Positions 1 to 7,898 of a DNA stretch of 50,859 nt are shown here, one piece after another. This stretch comes from Massilia sp. Root335 (lineage in GTDB: Bacteria; Pseudomonadota; Gammaproteobacteria; Burkholderiales; Burkholderiaceae_D), in the NCBI RefSeq assembly GCF_001425685.1, contig NZ_LMCY01000007.1, forward strand, positions 83,818 through 134,676, given 5' to 3'. A program made the translations under genes and the position numbers. Numbering within the stretch: the stretch's first letter is position 1; every line of letters starts with the position of its first letter. A model generated the notes under the pieces. The model ran no database searches. It worked only from the letters and a program-made list of their open reading frames with translations, and was not told where the DNA came from.

Positions 1-194
1 ACCGAGACGCAAACATCGCGCGTGGGCACAGGGTGCCCACCCTACCGATCATGTTCGGCCGCAAGTAGGGCGGGCTCCCCGAGCCCGCGCGAACGCCGCC
101 GAAACGCAAACATCGCGCGTGGGCACAGGGTGCCCACCCTACCGATCATGTTCGGCCGCAGGTTGGGCGGACGGGTTTCCCGTCCACGCGTGCA
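1..194. repeat. Family A palindromic repeats in a 97-bp tandem duplication
   Basis: Two copies of a roughly 97-bp unit lie head to tail (about 1-97 and 98-194). Each begins with the same ACGCAAACATCGCGCG stretch and carries a palindrome of the type GTGGGCAC-AGG-GTGCCCAC (18-45 and 116-143), followed by a second, diverged palindrome (65-91 and 164-193). The same palindrome family recurs at 25370-25483, 35980-36110, 38257-38425 and 44344-44422. This copy lies just after the 3' end of pntB. Short open frames here arise only from the repeat and are not credible genes. Confidence 0.85.
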
Positions 195-206
195 ACCGGC
201 GTACGA

Positions 207-1664
207 TCATTCGACGGCCTTCACCATCGATTCGATCACCTTCTTCGCATCGCCGAACACCATCATCGTGTTCGGCTGATAAAAGAGATCGTTGTCCAGC
301 CCCGCATACCCGGACGCCATCGACCGCTTGTTGACGATGATGCTCTTGGCTTTATAGGCCTCGAGGATCGGCATCCCCGCGATCGGCGATTTCGGGTCCT
401 TGGCCGCCGGGTTCACGACGTCGTTCGCGCCCAGCACGAGCACGACGTCGGTCTGTCCGAATTCGCCGTTGATGTCTTCCATCTCTGCCACCTGGTCGTA
501 CGGCACCTCGGCTTCGGCCAGCAGCACGTTCATGTGGCCCGGCATGCGGCCCGCCACCGGGTGGATCGCGTAGCGCACCTGCACGCCGTGCGCGGTGAGC
601 TTGTCGACCAGTTCCTTCACCGTGTGCTGGGCGCGCGCCACCGCGAGGCCGTAGCCCGGCACGATGATGACGGATTCCGCATTCTGCAGGATGAACGCCG
701 CGTCTTCCGGCGAGCCCGATTTCACCGGGCGCTGTTCCTTCGCGCCGCCCGCGTCGGCCGCCGCGGCCTCGCCGCCGAAGCCGCCCAGGATCACGTTGAA
801 GAACGAACGGTTCATCGCCTTGCACATGATGTACGAGAGGATCGCGCCGCTCGATCCGACCAGTGAGCCGGCGATGATCAGCATCGAGTTGTTCAGCGAG
901 AAGCCGATGCCGGCCGCCGCCCAGCCCGAGTACGAGTTCAGCATCGACACCACGACGGGCATGTCCGCGCCGCCGATCGGGATGATGATCAGCACGCCCA
1001 GCACGAACGACAGCACGGCCATCACGATGTATGGGGTCCATGCGGGCGCCGCGCCATTCGAGAAGCAGAACACGAGGCCGAGGCCGACGATGGCGATGGC
1101 CACGAGCAGGTTGATCATGTGCTGGCCCGGATAGCGCACGGGCGCGCCCTGGAACAGGCGGAATTTATATTTGCCGGCCAGCTTGCCGAATGCGATCACG
1201 GAACCGGAAAACGTCACCGCGCCGACGAACGTGCCGATGAACAGTTCGAGGCGGTTGCCGAACGGGAGCCCTTCGCCGCGCGCGGCGATGTTGAAAGCCC
1301 ACGGCTCGGACACGGCCGCGATGGCGATGCACACGGCCGCGAGGCCGATCAGCGAGTGCATCGCCGCGACCAGTTCCGGCATCTTGGTCATCTCGACCCG
1401 CCGCGCCGCGATCGCGCCGATGGTGCCGCCGACGACCACGCCGAGCAGCACGAGGCCAAAACCCATGCCGCCCGTCTGCATCTGCTCCTTGAGCTTGAAC
1501 ATCAGGGCGATGGTCGTGACGACGGCGATGCCCATGCCCGTCATGCCGAACGCGTTGCCCATGCGCGCGGACGCGGGCGACGACAAGCCCTTCAAGGCCT
1601 GGATGAAGCACACGGACGCCACCAGGTACAGCAGCGTCACGACGTTCATGCTGATCAGGTTCAT
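207..1664 (-). CDS. pntB: NAD(P) transhydrogenase subunit beta (PntB)
   Basis: Membrane subunit of the proton-translocating transhydrogenase, which uses the proton gradient to reduce NADP+ with NADH. The protein is 485 aa, close to the family norm of about 460-480. It has a long run of hydrophobic helices followed by a soluble NADP-binding domain (dIII), with [16 protein letters not shown] and, near the end, [14 protein letters not shown], both typical of PntB. The start is set at MNLISMN: an in-frame extension upstream to 1937 reads arginine-rich out-of-frame pntAB sequence and is rejected. The start codon overlaps the pntAB stop by four bases (ATGA type), indicating translational coupling. 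It is the last gene of a three-gene operon. Confidence 0.96.
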   Translation of the reverse strand: MNLISMNVVTLLYLVASVCFIQALKGLSSPASARMGNAFGMTGMGIAVVTTIALMFKLKEQMQTGGMGFGLVLLGVVVGGTIGAIAARRVEMTKMPELVAAMHSLIGLAAVCIAIAAVSEPWAFNIAARGEGLPFGNRLELFIGTFVGAVTFSGSVIAFGKLAGKYKFRLFQGAPVRYPGQHMINLLVAIAIVGLGLVFCFSNGAAPAWTPYIVMAVLSFVLGVLIIIPIGGADMPVVVSMLNSYSGWAAAGIGFSLNNSMLIIAGSLVGSSGAILSYIMCKAMNRSFFNVILGGFGGEAAAADAGGAKEQRPVKSGSPEDAAFILQNAESVIIVPGYGLAVARAQHTVKELVDKLTAHGVQVRYAIHPVAGRMPGHMNVLLAEAEVPYDQVAEMEDINGEFGQTDVVLVLGANDVVNPAAKDPKSPIAGMPILEAYKAKSIIVNKRSMASGYAGLDNDLFYQPNTMMVFGDAKKVIESMVKAVE

Positions 1665-2008
1665 GCGGCCTCCTTGGCAACGCCGACGGCATCCTTGGCG
1701 GCCGGCGCAGGTTTCGCCTTCGGCTCCTTTTTCTTGAACATCTCCAGCATGCGCTGCGTGACGAGGAAGCCGCCGAACACGTTCACGGCGGCCAGCGCCA
1801 CGGCGATGGTCCCGGCGATTTGTCCGGTCAGGCCTTCCGTCAGGCCGGCCGCCAGCATGGCGCCGACGATGATGATGGCCGAGACGGCGTTGGTCACCGC
1901 CATCAGCGGCGTGTGCAGCGCGGGCGTGACGGTCCACACGACGTGGTAGCCGACGTAGATCGCCAGCACGAAGATGATCAGGTTGATGATGGTATGGCTG
2001 ATTTCCAT
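1661..2008 (-). CDS. pntAB: NAD(P) transhydrogenase subunit alpha part 2 (membrane)
   Basis: Small membrane part of the alpha subunit, 115 aa, forming part of the proton channel with PntB. Three to four hydrophobic helices are visible ([50 protein letters not shown]), followed by a lysine/alanine-rich tail. In E. coli this segment is fused to the C-terminus of PntA; here it is a separate gene, as in Rhodospirillum rubrum. It starts 13 nt after the end of the gene for alpha part 1 and overlaps pntB by four bases, so the three genes are almost certainly one transcript. Confidence 0.95.
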   Translation of the reverse strand: MEISHTIINLIIFVLAIYVGYHVVWTVTPALHTPLMAVTNAVSAIIIVGAMLAAGLTEGLTGQIAGTIAVALAAVNVFGGFLVTQRMLEMFKKKEPKAKPAPAAKDAVGVAKEAA

Positions 2009-2021
2009 GACGGCCTCTCCC

Positions 2022-3134
2022 TTATTTACGTAACACGTCGCCGTCGATGGCGACCAGCGTCGCGCGCACGATCTCGTCCTCGCGGTCGATGACGAGCTTC
2101 CCGTCCTTGTCGATCACGAGTTTCAGAAAATCCAGCACGTTGCGCGCGTACAGGGCCGACGCGTCGGCCGCGACGAGCGCCGGCAGGTTCGGTTCGCCGA
2201 TGATCGTCACGCCGTGCTTGATCACCGTCTTGCCGAGTTCCGTCAGCGGGCAGTTGCCGCCCTGCTCGATGGCCATGTCGACGATCACGGAGCCCGGTTT
2301 CATGGCGCGTACCGTCTCTTCCGCGATCAGCACGGGCGCCTTGCGGCCGGGGATCAGCGCCGTCGTGATGACGATGTCCGCGAGCTTCGCGCGCTCGTGC
2401 ACGAGTTCCGCCTGGCGCCGCATCCAGTCGGCCGGCATCGGACGCGCGTAGCCGCCCGCGCCCTTGGCGATCTCGCGTTCCTCGTCCGTGAGGAAGGGCA
2501 CGTCGATGAACTTGGCGCCCAGCGATTCCACCTGCTCCTTCACGGGCGGACGCACGTCGGACGCTTCGATGACGGCGCCCAGGCGCTTGGCGGTCGCGAT
2601 GGCCTGCAGGCCGGCGACGCCGACGCCCATGATCAGCACGCGCGCCGCTTTCACGGTGCCGGCGGCCGTCATCAGCATCGGCATGAAGCGTTGATAGGCG
2701 TTCGCCGCCATGAGCACGGCCTTGTAGCCGGCGATGTTGGCCTGGGACGACAGCACGTCCATCGACTGGGCGCGCGTGATGCGCGGCGCGGCTTCCAGCG
2801 CGAACGCGGTCAGGCGCTGCTGCGCCAGCGCGGCCAGGTTGTCGGCGTCGAACGGGTTCAGCATGCCGACGAGGGCGGCGCCCGGTGTCATCTGCGCGCG
2901 CTCCCCGGCATCCGGGCTGCGCACCTTCAGGACGAGATCGGCCCCGAGGGCTTCCTGCGCGGTCCCGATGCGGGCGCCGGCGGCAACGTAGGCGTCATCG
3001 ATCACGGAAGCATGGACGCCGGCGCCCGATTGCACGATCACTTCGTGCTGGGCAGCCAACTTCTTGACGGTTTCGGGGGTCGCTGCGACACGTGTCTCGC
3101 CCGGCCTCGATTCGGCCGGCACACCAATTCTCAT
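2022..3134 (-). CDS. pntAA: NAD(P) transhydrogenase subunit alpha part 1 (NAD-binding)
   Basis: Soluble NAD(H)-binding domain (dI) of transhydrogenase, 370 aa, related to alanine dehydrogenase. The N-terminus [20 protein letters not shown] is typical, and the nucleotide-binding glycine motif is visible as [21 protein letters not shown]. The start at MRIGV is preferred over an upstream in-frame Met because it has GGAGG five bases upstream and matches where the family begins. First gene of pntAA-pntAB-pntB, reading away from the Nudix gene across a 247-bp intergenic region. Confidence 0.96.
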   Translation of the reverse strand: MRIGVPAESRPGETRVAATPETVKKLAAQHEVIVQSGAGVHASVIDDAYVAAGARIGTAQEALGADLVLKVRSPDAGERAQMTPGAALVGMLNPFDADNLAALAQQRLTAFALEAAPRITRAQSMDVLSSQANIAGYKAVLMAANAYQRFMPMLMTAAGTVKAARVLIMGVGVAGLQAIATAKRLGAVIEASDVRPPVKEQVESLGAKFIDVPFLTDEEREIAKGAGGYARPMPADWMRRQAELVHERAKLADIVITTALIPGRKAPVLIAEETVRAMKPGSVIVDMAIEQGGNCPLTELGKTVIKHGVTIIGEPNLPALVAADASALYARNVLDFLKLVIDKDGKLVIDREDEIVRATLVAIDGDVLRK

Positions 3135-3381
3135 AATGCCTCCGTATAATTGATAAACTGTCCACAATCTAGCATGTAATGCCCCCGATCAATACAGATG
3201 AGTGGTTTTTCGTCAACAGATCGGCAATTCTCGTGGCATAGCCCGCGAGAACCTAGACGAATCCACAAGATTTTTGTTTCATATCAATATTCAAACTTGT
3301 CCGGAACTGTTGCACCGCAGCGTGCGCCCGAGCAACGCACGTTCCATCAAGGTAGAATGTCGGCTCACTACAAGGACGCGC
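3135..3381. promoter_or_regulatory. Divergent intergenic region between pntAA and nudJ
   Basis: Non-coding 247 bp that must hold the promoters for the transhydrogenase operon (leftward) and the nudJ-mnmA genes (rightward). It is more AT-rich than its surroundings. A -10-like TAGAAT preceded by GG lies at 3353-3358, 23 bp before the nudJ start codon; the same GGTAGAAT motif is seen before purB (19738-19743) and nsrR (34127-34132, 34146-34151). No good -35 hexamer is visible at normal spacing. Confidence 0.4.
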
Positions 3382-3885
3382 ATGACCCATACCTTCAGAC
3401 CGTCAGTCACCGTCGCCGCGATCATCGAGCGCGATGGCCGCTTTCTGCTGATCGAAGAGGAAACCAGCGACGGCATCCGCCTGAACCAGCCTGCCGGCCA
3501 CCTCGACCCGTACGAATCGCTCGAACAGGCGGTGATCCGCGAGGCGATGGAAGAGACGGCGCACGAATTCATCCCGGAAGCCCTCGTCGGCATGTATCTG
3601 TCGCGCTACCACTCGAAATCGCGCGGGCATGACGTCACGTATCTGCGCTTCACGTTCTGCGGCAAGGCGGGCAGGCAGTTCGACCAGGCGCTCGACCACG
3701 GCATCTTGCGTACGCTGTGGCTGACGCGCGACGAACTGGCCGCGTGCAGCGAGCGCCACCGCAGCCCCATCGTGCTGAAGTGCGTGGACGATTACCTGGC
3801 GGGCAAGCGCACGCAGCTCGACCTGTTGTACACGGACCACTCGGTCTTCGAAAACGGACTCACCATCAAACCGGACGTAACCTGA
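3382..3885 (+). CDS. nudJ: Nudix hydrolase, NudJ-like phosphatase
   Basis: 167-aa Nudix-family pyrophosphohydrolase. The Nudix box is visible from GHLDPYE to REAMEETA, with the usual spacing of Gly, Glu and the REXXEE metal-binding helix; the Gly near its end is Ala here. E. coli NudJ, the closest match by context, releases phosphate from nucleoside tri- and diphosphates and from HMP-PP, a thiamine precursor. The start MTHTFRPSV is chosen over an in-frame Met 60 codons upstream because it has AAGGA in front and matches the family N-terminus. The stop lies 1 nt before mnmA, the same neighbour as in E. coli. Confidence 0.88.
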   Translation: MTHTFRPSVTVAAIIERDGRFLLIEEETSDGIRLNQPAGHLDPYESLEQAVIREAMEETAHEFIPEALVGMYLSRYHSKSRGHDVTYLRFTFCGKAGRQFDQALDHGILRTLWLTRDELAACSERHRSPIVLKCVDDYLAGKRTQLDLLYTDHSVFENGLTIKPDVT

Positions 3886-3886
3886 A

Positions 3887-4996
3887 ATGAGTAAAAAGAA
3901 AGTCGTGATCGGGATGTCGGGCGGCGTCGACTCCTCGGTCGCGGCCTGGATGCTGAAGGAACAGGGCTATGAAGTCGTCGGCCTGTTCATGAAGAACTGG
4001 GAAGACGACGACGATTCCGAATACTGTTCCACGCGCCAGGACTGGATCGACGCGGCCAGCGTGGCCGACGTCGTCGGCGTGGACATCGAGGCGGTCAACT
4101 TCGCCGCCGAATACAAGGACCGCGTGTTCGCGGAATTCCTGCGCGAATACCAGGCCGGCCGCACGCCGAATCCGGACGTGCTGTGCAACGCCGAGATCAA
4201 GTTCAAGGCCTTCCTCGACCACGCGATGAAGCTGGGCGCCGACCTGATCGCGACCGGCCATTACGCGCGCGTGCGCCACAACGGCACCACGAACAAATTC
4301 GAGCTGCTCAAGGCCTTCGATGCGACCAAGGACCAGAGCTACTTCCTGCACCGCCTGAACCAGGCGCAGTTGTCGAAATCGCTGTTCCCGCTGGGCGAAA
4401 TCGCCAAGACCGAAGTGCGCAAGATCGCGGAAAAGCTGAACCTGCCCAACGCGGCGAAAAAGGATTCGACCGGCATCTGCTTCATCGGCGAGCGCCCGTT
4501 CCGCGAATTCCTCGGCCGCTACCTGCAGCACAAGCCGGGCCCGATGAAGCTGGACAACGGCCAGACGGTGGGCGAGCACGTCGGCCTGTCGTTCTACACG
4601 CTGGGCCAGCGCAAGGGCATCGGCATCGGCGGCCTGAAATCGCACAAGAACGCGGACGGCACGAGCGAGCCGTGGTTCGTGGCGCGCAAGGACATCGCCA
4701 CCAACACCCTGTACATCGTGCAGGGCCACGACCACCCGTGGCTGTTGTCGGACAGCCTGGGCGCCGGCCAGGCCAGCTGGATCGCGGGCGTGGCGCCAGA
4801 ACCGCGCGCCCTGTCGGCCAAGACCCGCTACCGCCAGGCCGACGTGCCCTGCGCGGTCGCGCCGGAAGGCCCGGACCGCTTCACCCTGGATTTCACCGAT
4901 CCGCAATGGGCGGTGACGCCGGGCCAGTCGGCCGTGCTGTACGACGGCGACGTGTGCCTGGGCGGCGGCATCATCGATACGGCGACCGCCGTCTGA
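3887..4996 (+). CDS. mnmA: tRNA-specific 2-thiouridylase MnmA
   Basis: Catalyses 2-thiolation of U34 in tRNA-Lys, tRNA-Glu and tRNA-Gln, giving the s2U part of mnm5s2U. 369 aa, normal length. The ATP-pyrophosphatase P-loop SGGVDSS is at residues 11-17; the two catalytic cysteines are visible at about 100 ([11 protein letters not shown]) and 198 ([10 protein letters not shown]). The [12 protein letters not shown] and central ATGHYAR blocks are also typical. It is directly downstream of nudJ with a 1-nt gap, so the two are co-transcribed and probably translationally coupled. Confidence 0.97.
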   Translation: MSKKKVVIGMSGGVDSSVAAWMLKEQGYEVVGLFMKNWEDDDDSEYCSTRQDWIDAASVADVVGVDIEAVNFAAEYKDRVFAEFLREYQAGRTPNPDVLCNAEIKFKAFLDHAMKLGADLIATGHYARVRHNGTTNKFELLKAFDATKDQSYFLHRLNQAQLSKSLFPLGEIAKTEVRKIAEKLNLPNAAKKDSTGICFIGERPFREFLGRYLQHKPGPMKLDNGQTVGEHVGLSFYTLGQRKGIGIGGLKSHKNADGTSEPWFVARKDIATNTLYIVQGHDHPWLLSDSLGAGQASWIAGVAPEPRALSAKTRYRQADVPCAVAPEGPDRFTLDFTDPQWAVTPGQSAVLYDGDVCLGGGIIDTATAV

Positions 4997-5133
4997 TTGT
5001 TGCGTTCTGCACGCAGCCACGGCATTTTTGTGCGGGATTAGTATTTGTCTATCGTATCGGACAAAAAAATGTCGTAATCTTCCTGTATATTGCTGCATGG
5101 AAAATTTGTGGCATGCTTATTCGAGGAATTACC

Positions 5134-5613
5134 ATGGCTGAAGACATCGACAACAACGCGACCGAAGTGCTGTCGTTCCGCCTGGGCAGCGAGGAATATG
5201 CGATCAGCATCCTCAAGGTCCAGGAAATCCGCGGCTACGACGCCGTCACGCGCATCGCCAGCGCGCCCGACTACCTGAAGGGCGTCGTCAACCTGCGCGG
5301 CATCATCGTGCCGGTCGTGGACATGCGCATCAAGTTCAACGTGGGCGCGGCGACCTACGACGCGTTCACCGTCGTGATCGTCCTGAACATCAACAAGCAC
5401 ACGATCGGCATGGTGGTGGACAGCGTCTCCGACGTCGTCACGCTCACGCCGGACCAGATCAAGCCGGCGCCGGACCTCGGCGCCACCGTGTCGGGCGACT
5501 ACCTGCGCGGCCTGGCCACCGTGGGCGAGCGCATGCTGATCATGCTCGATATCGACAAGCTGCTCGGTTCCGAAGAGATGGGGTTGCTGGCGGCGGCGAA
5601 AGAGGCGGCCTGA
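5134..5613 (+). CDS. cheW: Chemotaxis coupling protein CheW
   Basis: 159-aa adaptor linking chemoreceptors to the CheA kinase at the inner face of the membrane. The single CheW domain covers nearly the whole protein; the blocks [32 protein letters not shown] and [13 protein letters not shown] are diagnostic. The start is MAEDIDN with GAGGA upstream. It has its own 137-bp upstream region after mnmA and no cheA, cheY or cheR beside it, so it is an orphan copy. A Cache-type receptor gene lies 2.3 kb further on, and a receiver-like protein is convergent with it, but no operon links them. Confidence 0.95.
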   Translation: MAEDIDNNATEVLSFRLGSEEYAISILKVQEIRGYDAVTRIASAPDYLKGVVNLRGIIVPVVDMRIKFNVGAATYDAFTVVIVLNINKHTIGMVVDSVSDVVTLTPDQIKPAPDLGATVSGDYLRGLATVGERMLIMLDIDKLLGSEEMGLLAAAKEAA

Positions 5614-5649
5614 TCCAGGCCGCCTCTTCAAACTCAGGCCGCCACATCA

Positions 5650-5740
5650 AACGTCGTCCCCGCGCAGGCGGGGATCCAATTTTGCCTGCGTTTCCGTACG
5701 CTGAGAGCTTGGGCCCCCGCCTGCGCGGGGGCGACGTCGT
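5650..5740. repeat. Family B paired-hairpin repeat between cheW and receiver gene
   Basis: Two inverted copies of a GC-rich hairpin (GTCGTCCCCGCGCAGGCGGGG on the left, its near complement CCCCCGCCTGCGCGGGGGCGAC on the right, each imperfect) flank a core of about 40 bp starting CCAATTTTGC and ending CTTGGG. It sits in the convergent junction of cheW and the receiver gene. Related copies at 13536-13622, 21190-21275 and 32303-32461 have the same layout and the same kind of position. Confidence 0.85.
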
Positions 5741-5756
5741 TCCGAGCCGGTGAGTC

Positions 5757-6140
5757 TCATTCGCCCCGGTGTTTCTTGACGATGGAAATCACGGTATTGC
5801 GTATCGTGCGCAGCACCGTATCCGCCTTGAACGGCTTGACGATGAACCCGTGCACGCCGCCCGCGAGCGCGGCCTGGATGGCGGGCGCGTCGAGCGTGCC
5901 GGACACCATGAAGATCAGCGTTTTCGGGAACTGCGTGCGCAACCGGTCGACGGCTTCCTGCCCGTCCTCGAACTGCTCGCGCGCGATGCAGAAGATGTGC
6001 GGCGGGTGCTTGAGCGCGAGCGCAAACCCGGCCGCGGCCGTGTGGGCCTGGCCGGCGACGTCGTAGCCGCCGTCGGTGAGCACGGTGTTGAGCAGGCCGC
6101 GCGCGACGGCGCTGCCGTCCACGATGATCGCCTTGAGCAT
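5757..6140 (-). CDS. Single-domain receiver protein lacking the phosphoacceptor Asp
   Basis: 127 aa, the size of a stand-alone response-regulator receiver domain with no output domain. The fold markers are present: IIVDGSAVAR at the end of strand 1, FMVSGTLDAP with the conserved Ser80, and FIVKPFKADT with the conserved Lys102. However, the segment that should hold the phosphorylated Asp reads HIFCIAREQFEDG, with Cys51/Ile52 in its place, and the acidic pair after strand 1 is reduced to a single Asp8. It is therefore unlikely to be phosphorylated in the classical way. It follows xni with a 15-nt gap in a leftward gene set. Function unknown; a phosphorylation-independent binding partner is a reasonable guess. 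Confidence 0.82.
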   Translation of the reverse strand: MLKAIIVDGSAVARGLLNTVLTDGGYDVAGQAHTAAAGFALALKHPPHIFCIAREQFEDGQEAVDRLRTQFPKTLIFMVSGTLDAPAIQAALAGGVHGFIVKPFKADTVLRTIRNTVISIVKKHRGE

Positions 6141-6155
6141 CGGATTCCTTTCTCG

Positions 6156-6932
6156 TTAATCTGCCTCGTACGCCAGCATGTTCCACGTGACGCCCAGGCG
6201 CACGTCGGTCTTCAGCTGCACGAGCTTGCGCGACACCTCCAGGATCTCGCGTTCCGCGCGCAACCGCTCGCCCAGCGGCGTCTTGAGGATGCCGGCGCCC
6301 GCCATGACGGCGTCCAGGTCGCCGTAGGCGTTGAGCAGGCGCGCGGCCGTCTTCATGCCGATCTTCGACACGCCCGGCACGCCGTCCGTCGGGTCGCCCA
6401 TCAGCGCCAGCAGGTCGTGCAGGCGTTCCGGCGCGACGCCGAATTTGTTGCGCACCCACGCGTCGTCGTGCCACTCGCCCTTGAAATGATCCCACACCAG
6501 CGCGCCGTGCGCGATCAAGGGGTGCAGGTCCTTGTCGGTCGTCGCGACGACGGCGTCGCCGCGTCCTTCCGACAGCCAGCGCAGCACGCCGGTGCCGATC
6601 ACGTCGTCGGCCTCGACCTCGGGCAGCATCAACACGTGCAGGCCGACCTTGCGCAGGCGCTCGTGGAATTCCGGCAGCGCTTCGCGCAGCACGCCCGGCA
6701 TCGGCGCGCGGCCTTCGCGGTAGCGCGGATACAGCGCGTGGCGCCACGTGGCGCCGCCGTAGTCGAACGCGGCCAGCACGTGCGTGGGCGCGTGCGCGTC
6801 GAGCAGGTTGCGGAACGACGAGAACGCGTGGCGCAGCGCGATGCTCGCCTTGAGGTCCGAGTCCGGTTCGGGACTCGCCTCGTACACGCGCCGTACGATG
6901 TTCAGGCCGTCGATGGCCAGCAGCTTCGCCAT
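6156..6932 (-). CDS. xni: 5'-3' exonuclease / flap endonuclease, Xni-type
   Basis: 258 aa, like the stand-alone 5'-nuclease domain proteins (E. coli Xni/ExoIX) rather than full DNA polymerase I. Metal-binding acidic blocks are visible: LLAIDGLNIVRR at the N-terminus, EVEADDVIG, VVATTDKDLHPL and MGDPTDGVPGVSKIG, the last leading into the helix-hairpin-helix that binds DNA. It probably acts on flap or gapped DNA in repair or replication. It lies 16 nt after the GST gene and 15 nt before the receiver gene, so probably one transcript. Confidence 0.9.
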   Translation of the reverse strand: MAKLLAIDGLNIVRRVYEASPEPDSDLKASIALRHAFSSFRNLLDAHAPTHVLAAFDYGGATWRHALYPRYREGRAPMPGVLREALPEFHERLRKVGLHVLMLPEVEADDVIGTGVLRWLSEGRGDAVVATTDKDLHPLIAHGALVWDHFKGEWHDDAWVRNKFGVAPERLHDLLALMGDPTDGVPGVSKIGMKTAARLLNAYGDLDAVMAGAGILKTPLGERLRAEREILEVSRKLVQLKTDVRLGVTWNMLAYEAD

Positions 6933-6948
6933 GGTGCTTGATTCTTGC

Positions 6949-7617
6949 TTACTTCACGAAATCGTATTGCCCGCCGCGTTCGAGCGCGCGCCGGTAGGCC
7001 GGCCGCGCGTGGATCTTGTCGAGGAAGGCGACGAGGTTCGGGTACTGCCCATCCAGCCCGCCGCGCGCGGCCGCCGCTTCCAGCGGGAAGCTCATCTGGA
7101 TGTCGGCGGCGGAAAAATCGTCGCCGGCGAACCACGTGCGCTTGCCCAGTTCCCCTTCCGCGAACGCCAGGTGCTGGCGGATCTGCGGCAGCACGAAGCT
7201 GTCCTTGACCTTGTTCGCGATGGCGCGCGCGATCGGGCGCACGAAGAACGGCGCGGGGCCGTTCCCGACGCGGTCGAACACGAGTTTCAGCAGCAGCGGC
7301 GGCATCGCCGATCCTTCCGCGTAATGCAGGAAATACGTGTAGTGCAGGCGCCCCGGCGTGCCCGGCGCCGGCGCGAGCGCCGTGCCGTAACGGCCGACGA
7401 GGTACTCGATGACCGCACCCGATTCCGCCACGATCGCGTCGCCGTCCTGGATCACGGGCGACTTGCCGAGCGGGTGCACGGCGCGCAGCTCGGGCGGCGC
7501 CAGCATCGTCTTCGGATCGCGCTGGTATTTTTTGATCTCGTACTCCAGACCCAGTTCCTCCAGCAGCCACAGGATGCGCTGGGAGCGCGAATTATTCAGG
7601 TGATGGACGACGATCAT
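6949..7617 (-). CDS. Glutathione S-transferase family protein
   Basis: 222-aa cytosolic GST. The N-terminal thioredoxin-like domain holds HHLNNSRSQRILWLLEELGL, with a Ser at the position that usually activates glutathione, and VHPLGKSPVIQDGD with the cis-Pro, then AESGAVIEYLVGRYG for gamma-Glu contact. The C-terminal helical domain includes GDDFSAADIQMSFPLE, the family N-capping region. The substrate is unknown. It is the first gene of the leftward GST-xni-receiver set. Confidence 0.9.
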   Translation of the reverse strand: MIVVHHLNNSRSQRILWLLEELGLEYEIKKYQRDPKTMLAPPELRAVHPLGKSPVIQDGDAIVAESGAVIEYLVGRYGTALAPAPGTPGRLHYTYFLHYAEGSAMPPLLLKLVFDRVGNGPAPFFVRPIARAIANKVKDSFVLPQIRQHLAFAEGELGKRTWFAGDDFSAADIQMSFPLEAAAARGGLDGQYPNLVAFLDKIHARPAYRRALERGGQYDFVK

Positions 7618-7898
7618 GGGCGTTTACGGGCGTGACAAAGGCCCTAGCTTAGCATTGTTGCGTGCTGACCAGAAGCAAAGTGACAACGACACCGTCGCCA
7701 AATTTGCCATATTCGCCGAAAGATACCCGATATATCGCCGGTGACATTAGATCGCCGAGCATTTCCAAGACTATAAAAGAACGTTGTAGAGATGCTGCGT
7801 CCGGAGACAAATTTTGACGAAAACCATCAATTACAAACGTCATTCCATGTTTTCATGATTAAACTCAATCTACCTTTCCATAAAACAATTCCCCTGCC
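7618..7898. other. AT-rich divergent intergenic region before the chemoreceptor
   Basis: 281 bp between the GST gene (leftward) and the chemoreceptor gene (rightward), clearly richer in A and T than the coding sequence either side. It should hold both promoters. A 64-codon leftward open frame at 7649-7843 shows no recognisable protein and is not called. I could not identify a convincing FliA-type motility promoter or any operator. Confidence 0.35.

Noticed and set aside
22..334. Small frames of 71-85 codons at the left edge
   Set aside because: They are created by the duplicated 97-bp repeat and the 3' end of pntB, not by a gene.
1665..1937. Longer N-terminus for pntB
   Set aside because: The added residues are an out-of-frame reading of pntAB, rich in Arg and Gly and unlike any transhydrogenase; MNLISMN fits the family and the ATGA overlap.
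7649..7843. 64-codon minus-strand frame between GST and the chemoreceptor gene
   Set aside because: AT-rich, no recognisable protein and no clear ribosome site; sits where two promoters are needed.
7618..7898. FliA-type (sigma-28) promoter for the chemoreceptor
   Set aside because: CAAAG and GCCAAA / GCCGAAAG fragments exist but the spacing is 12 or 17 rather than about 15 bp.
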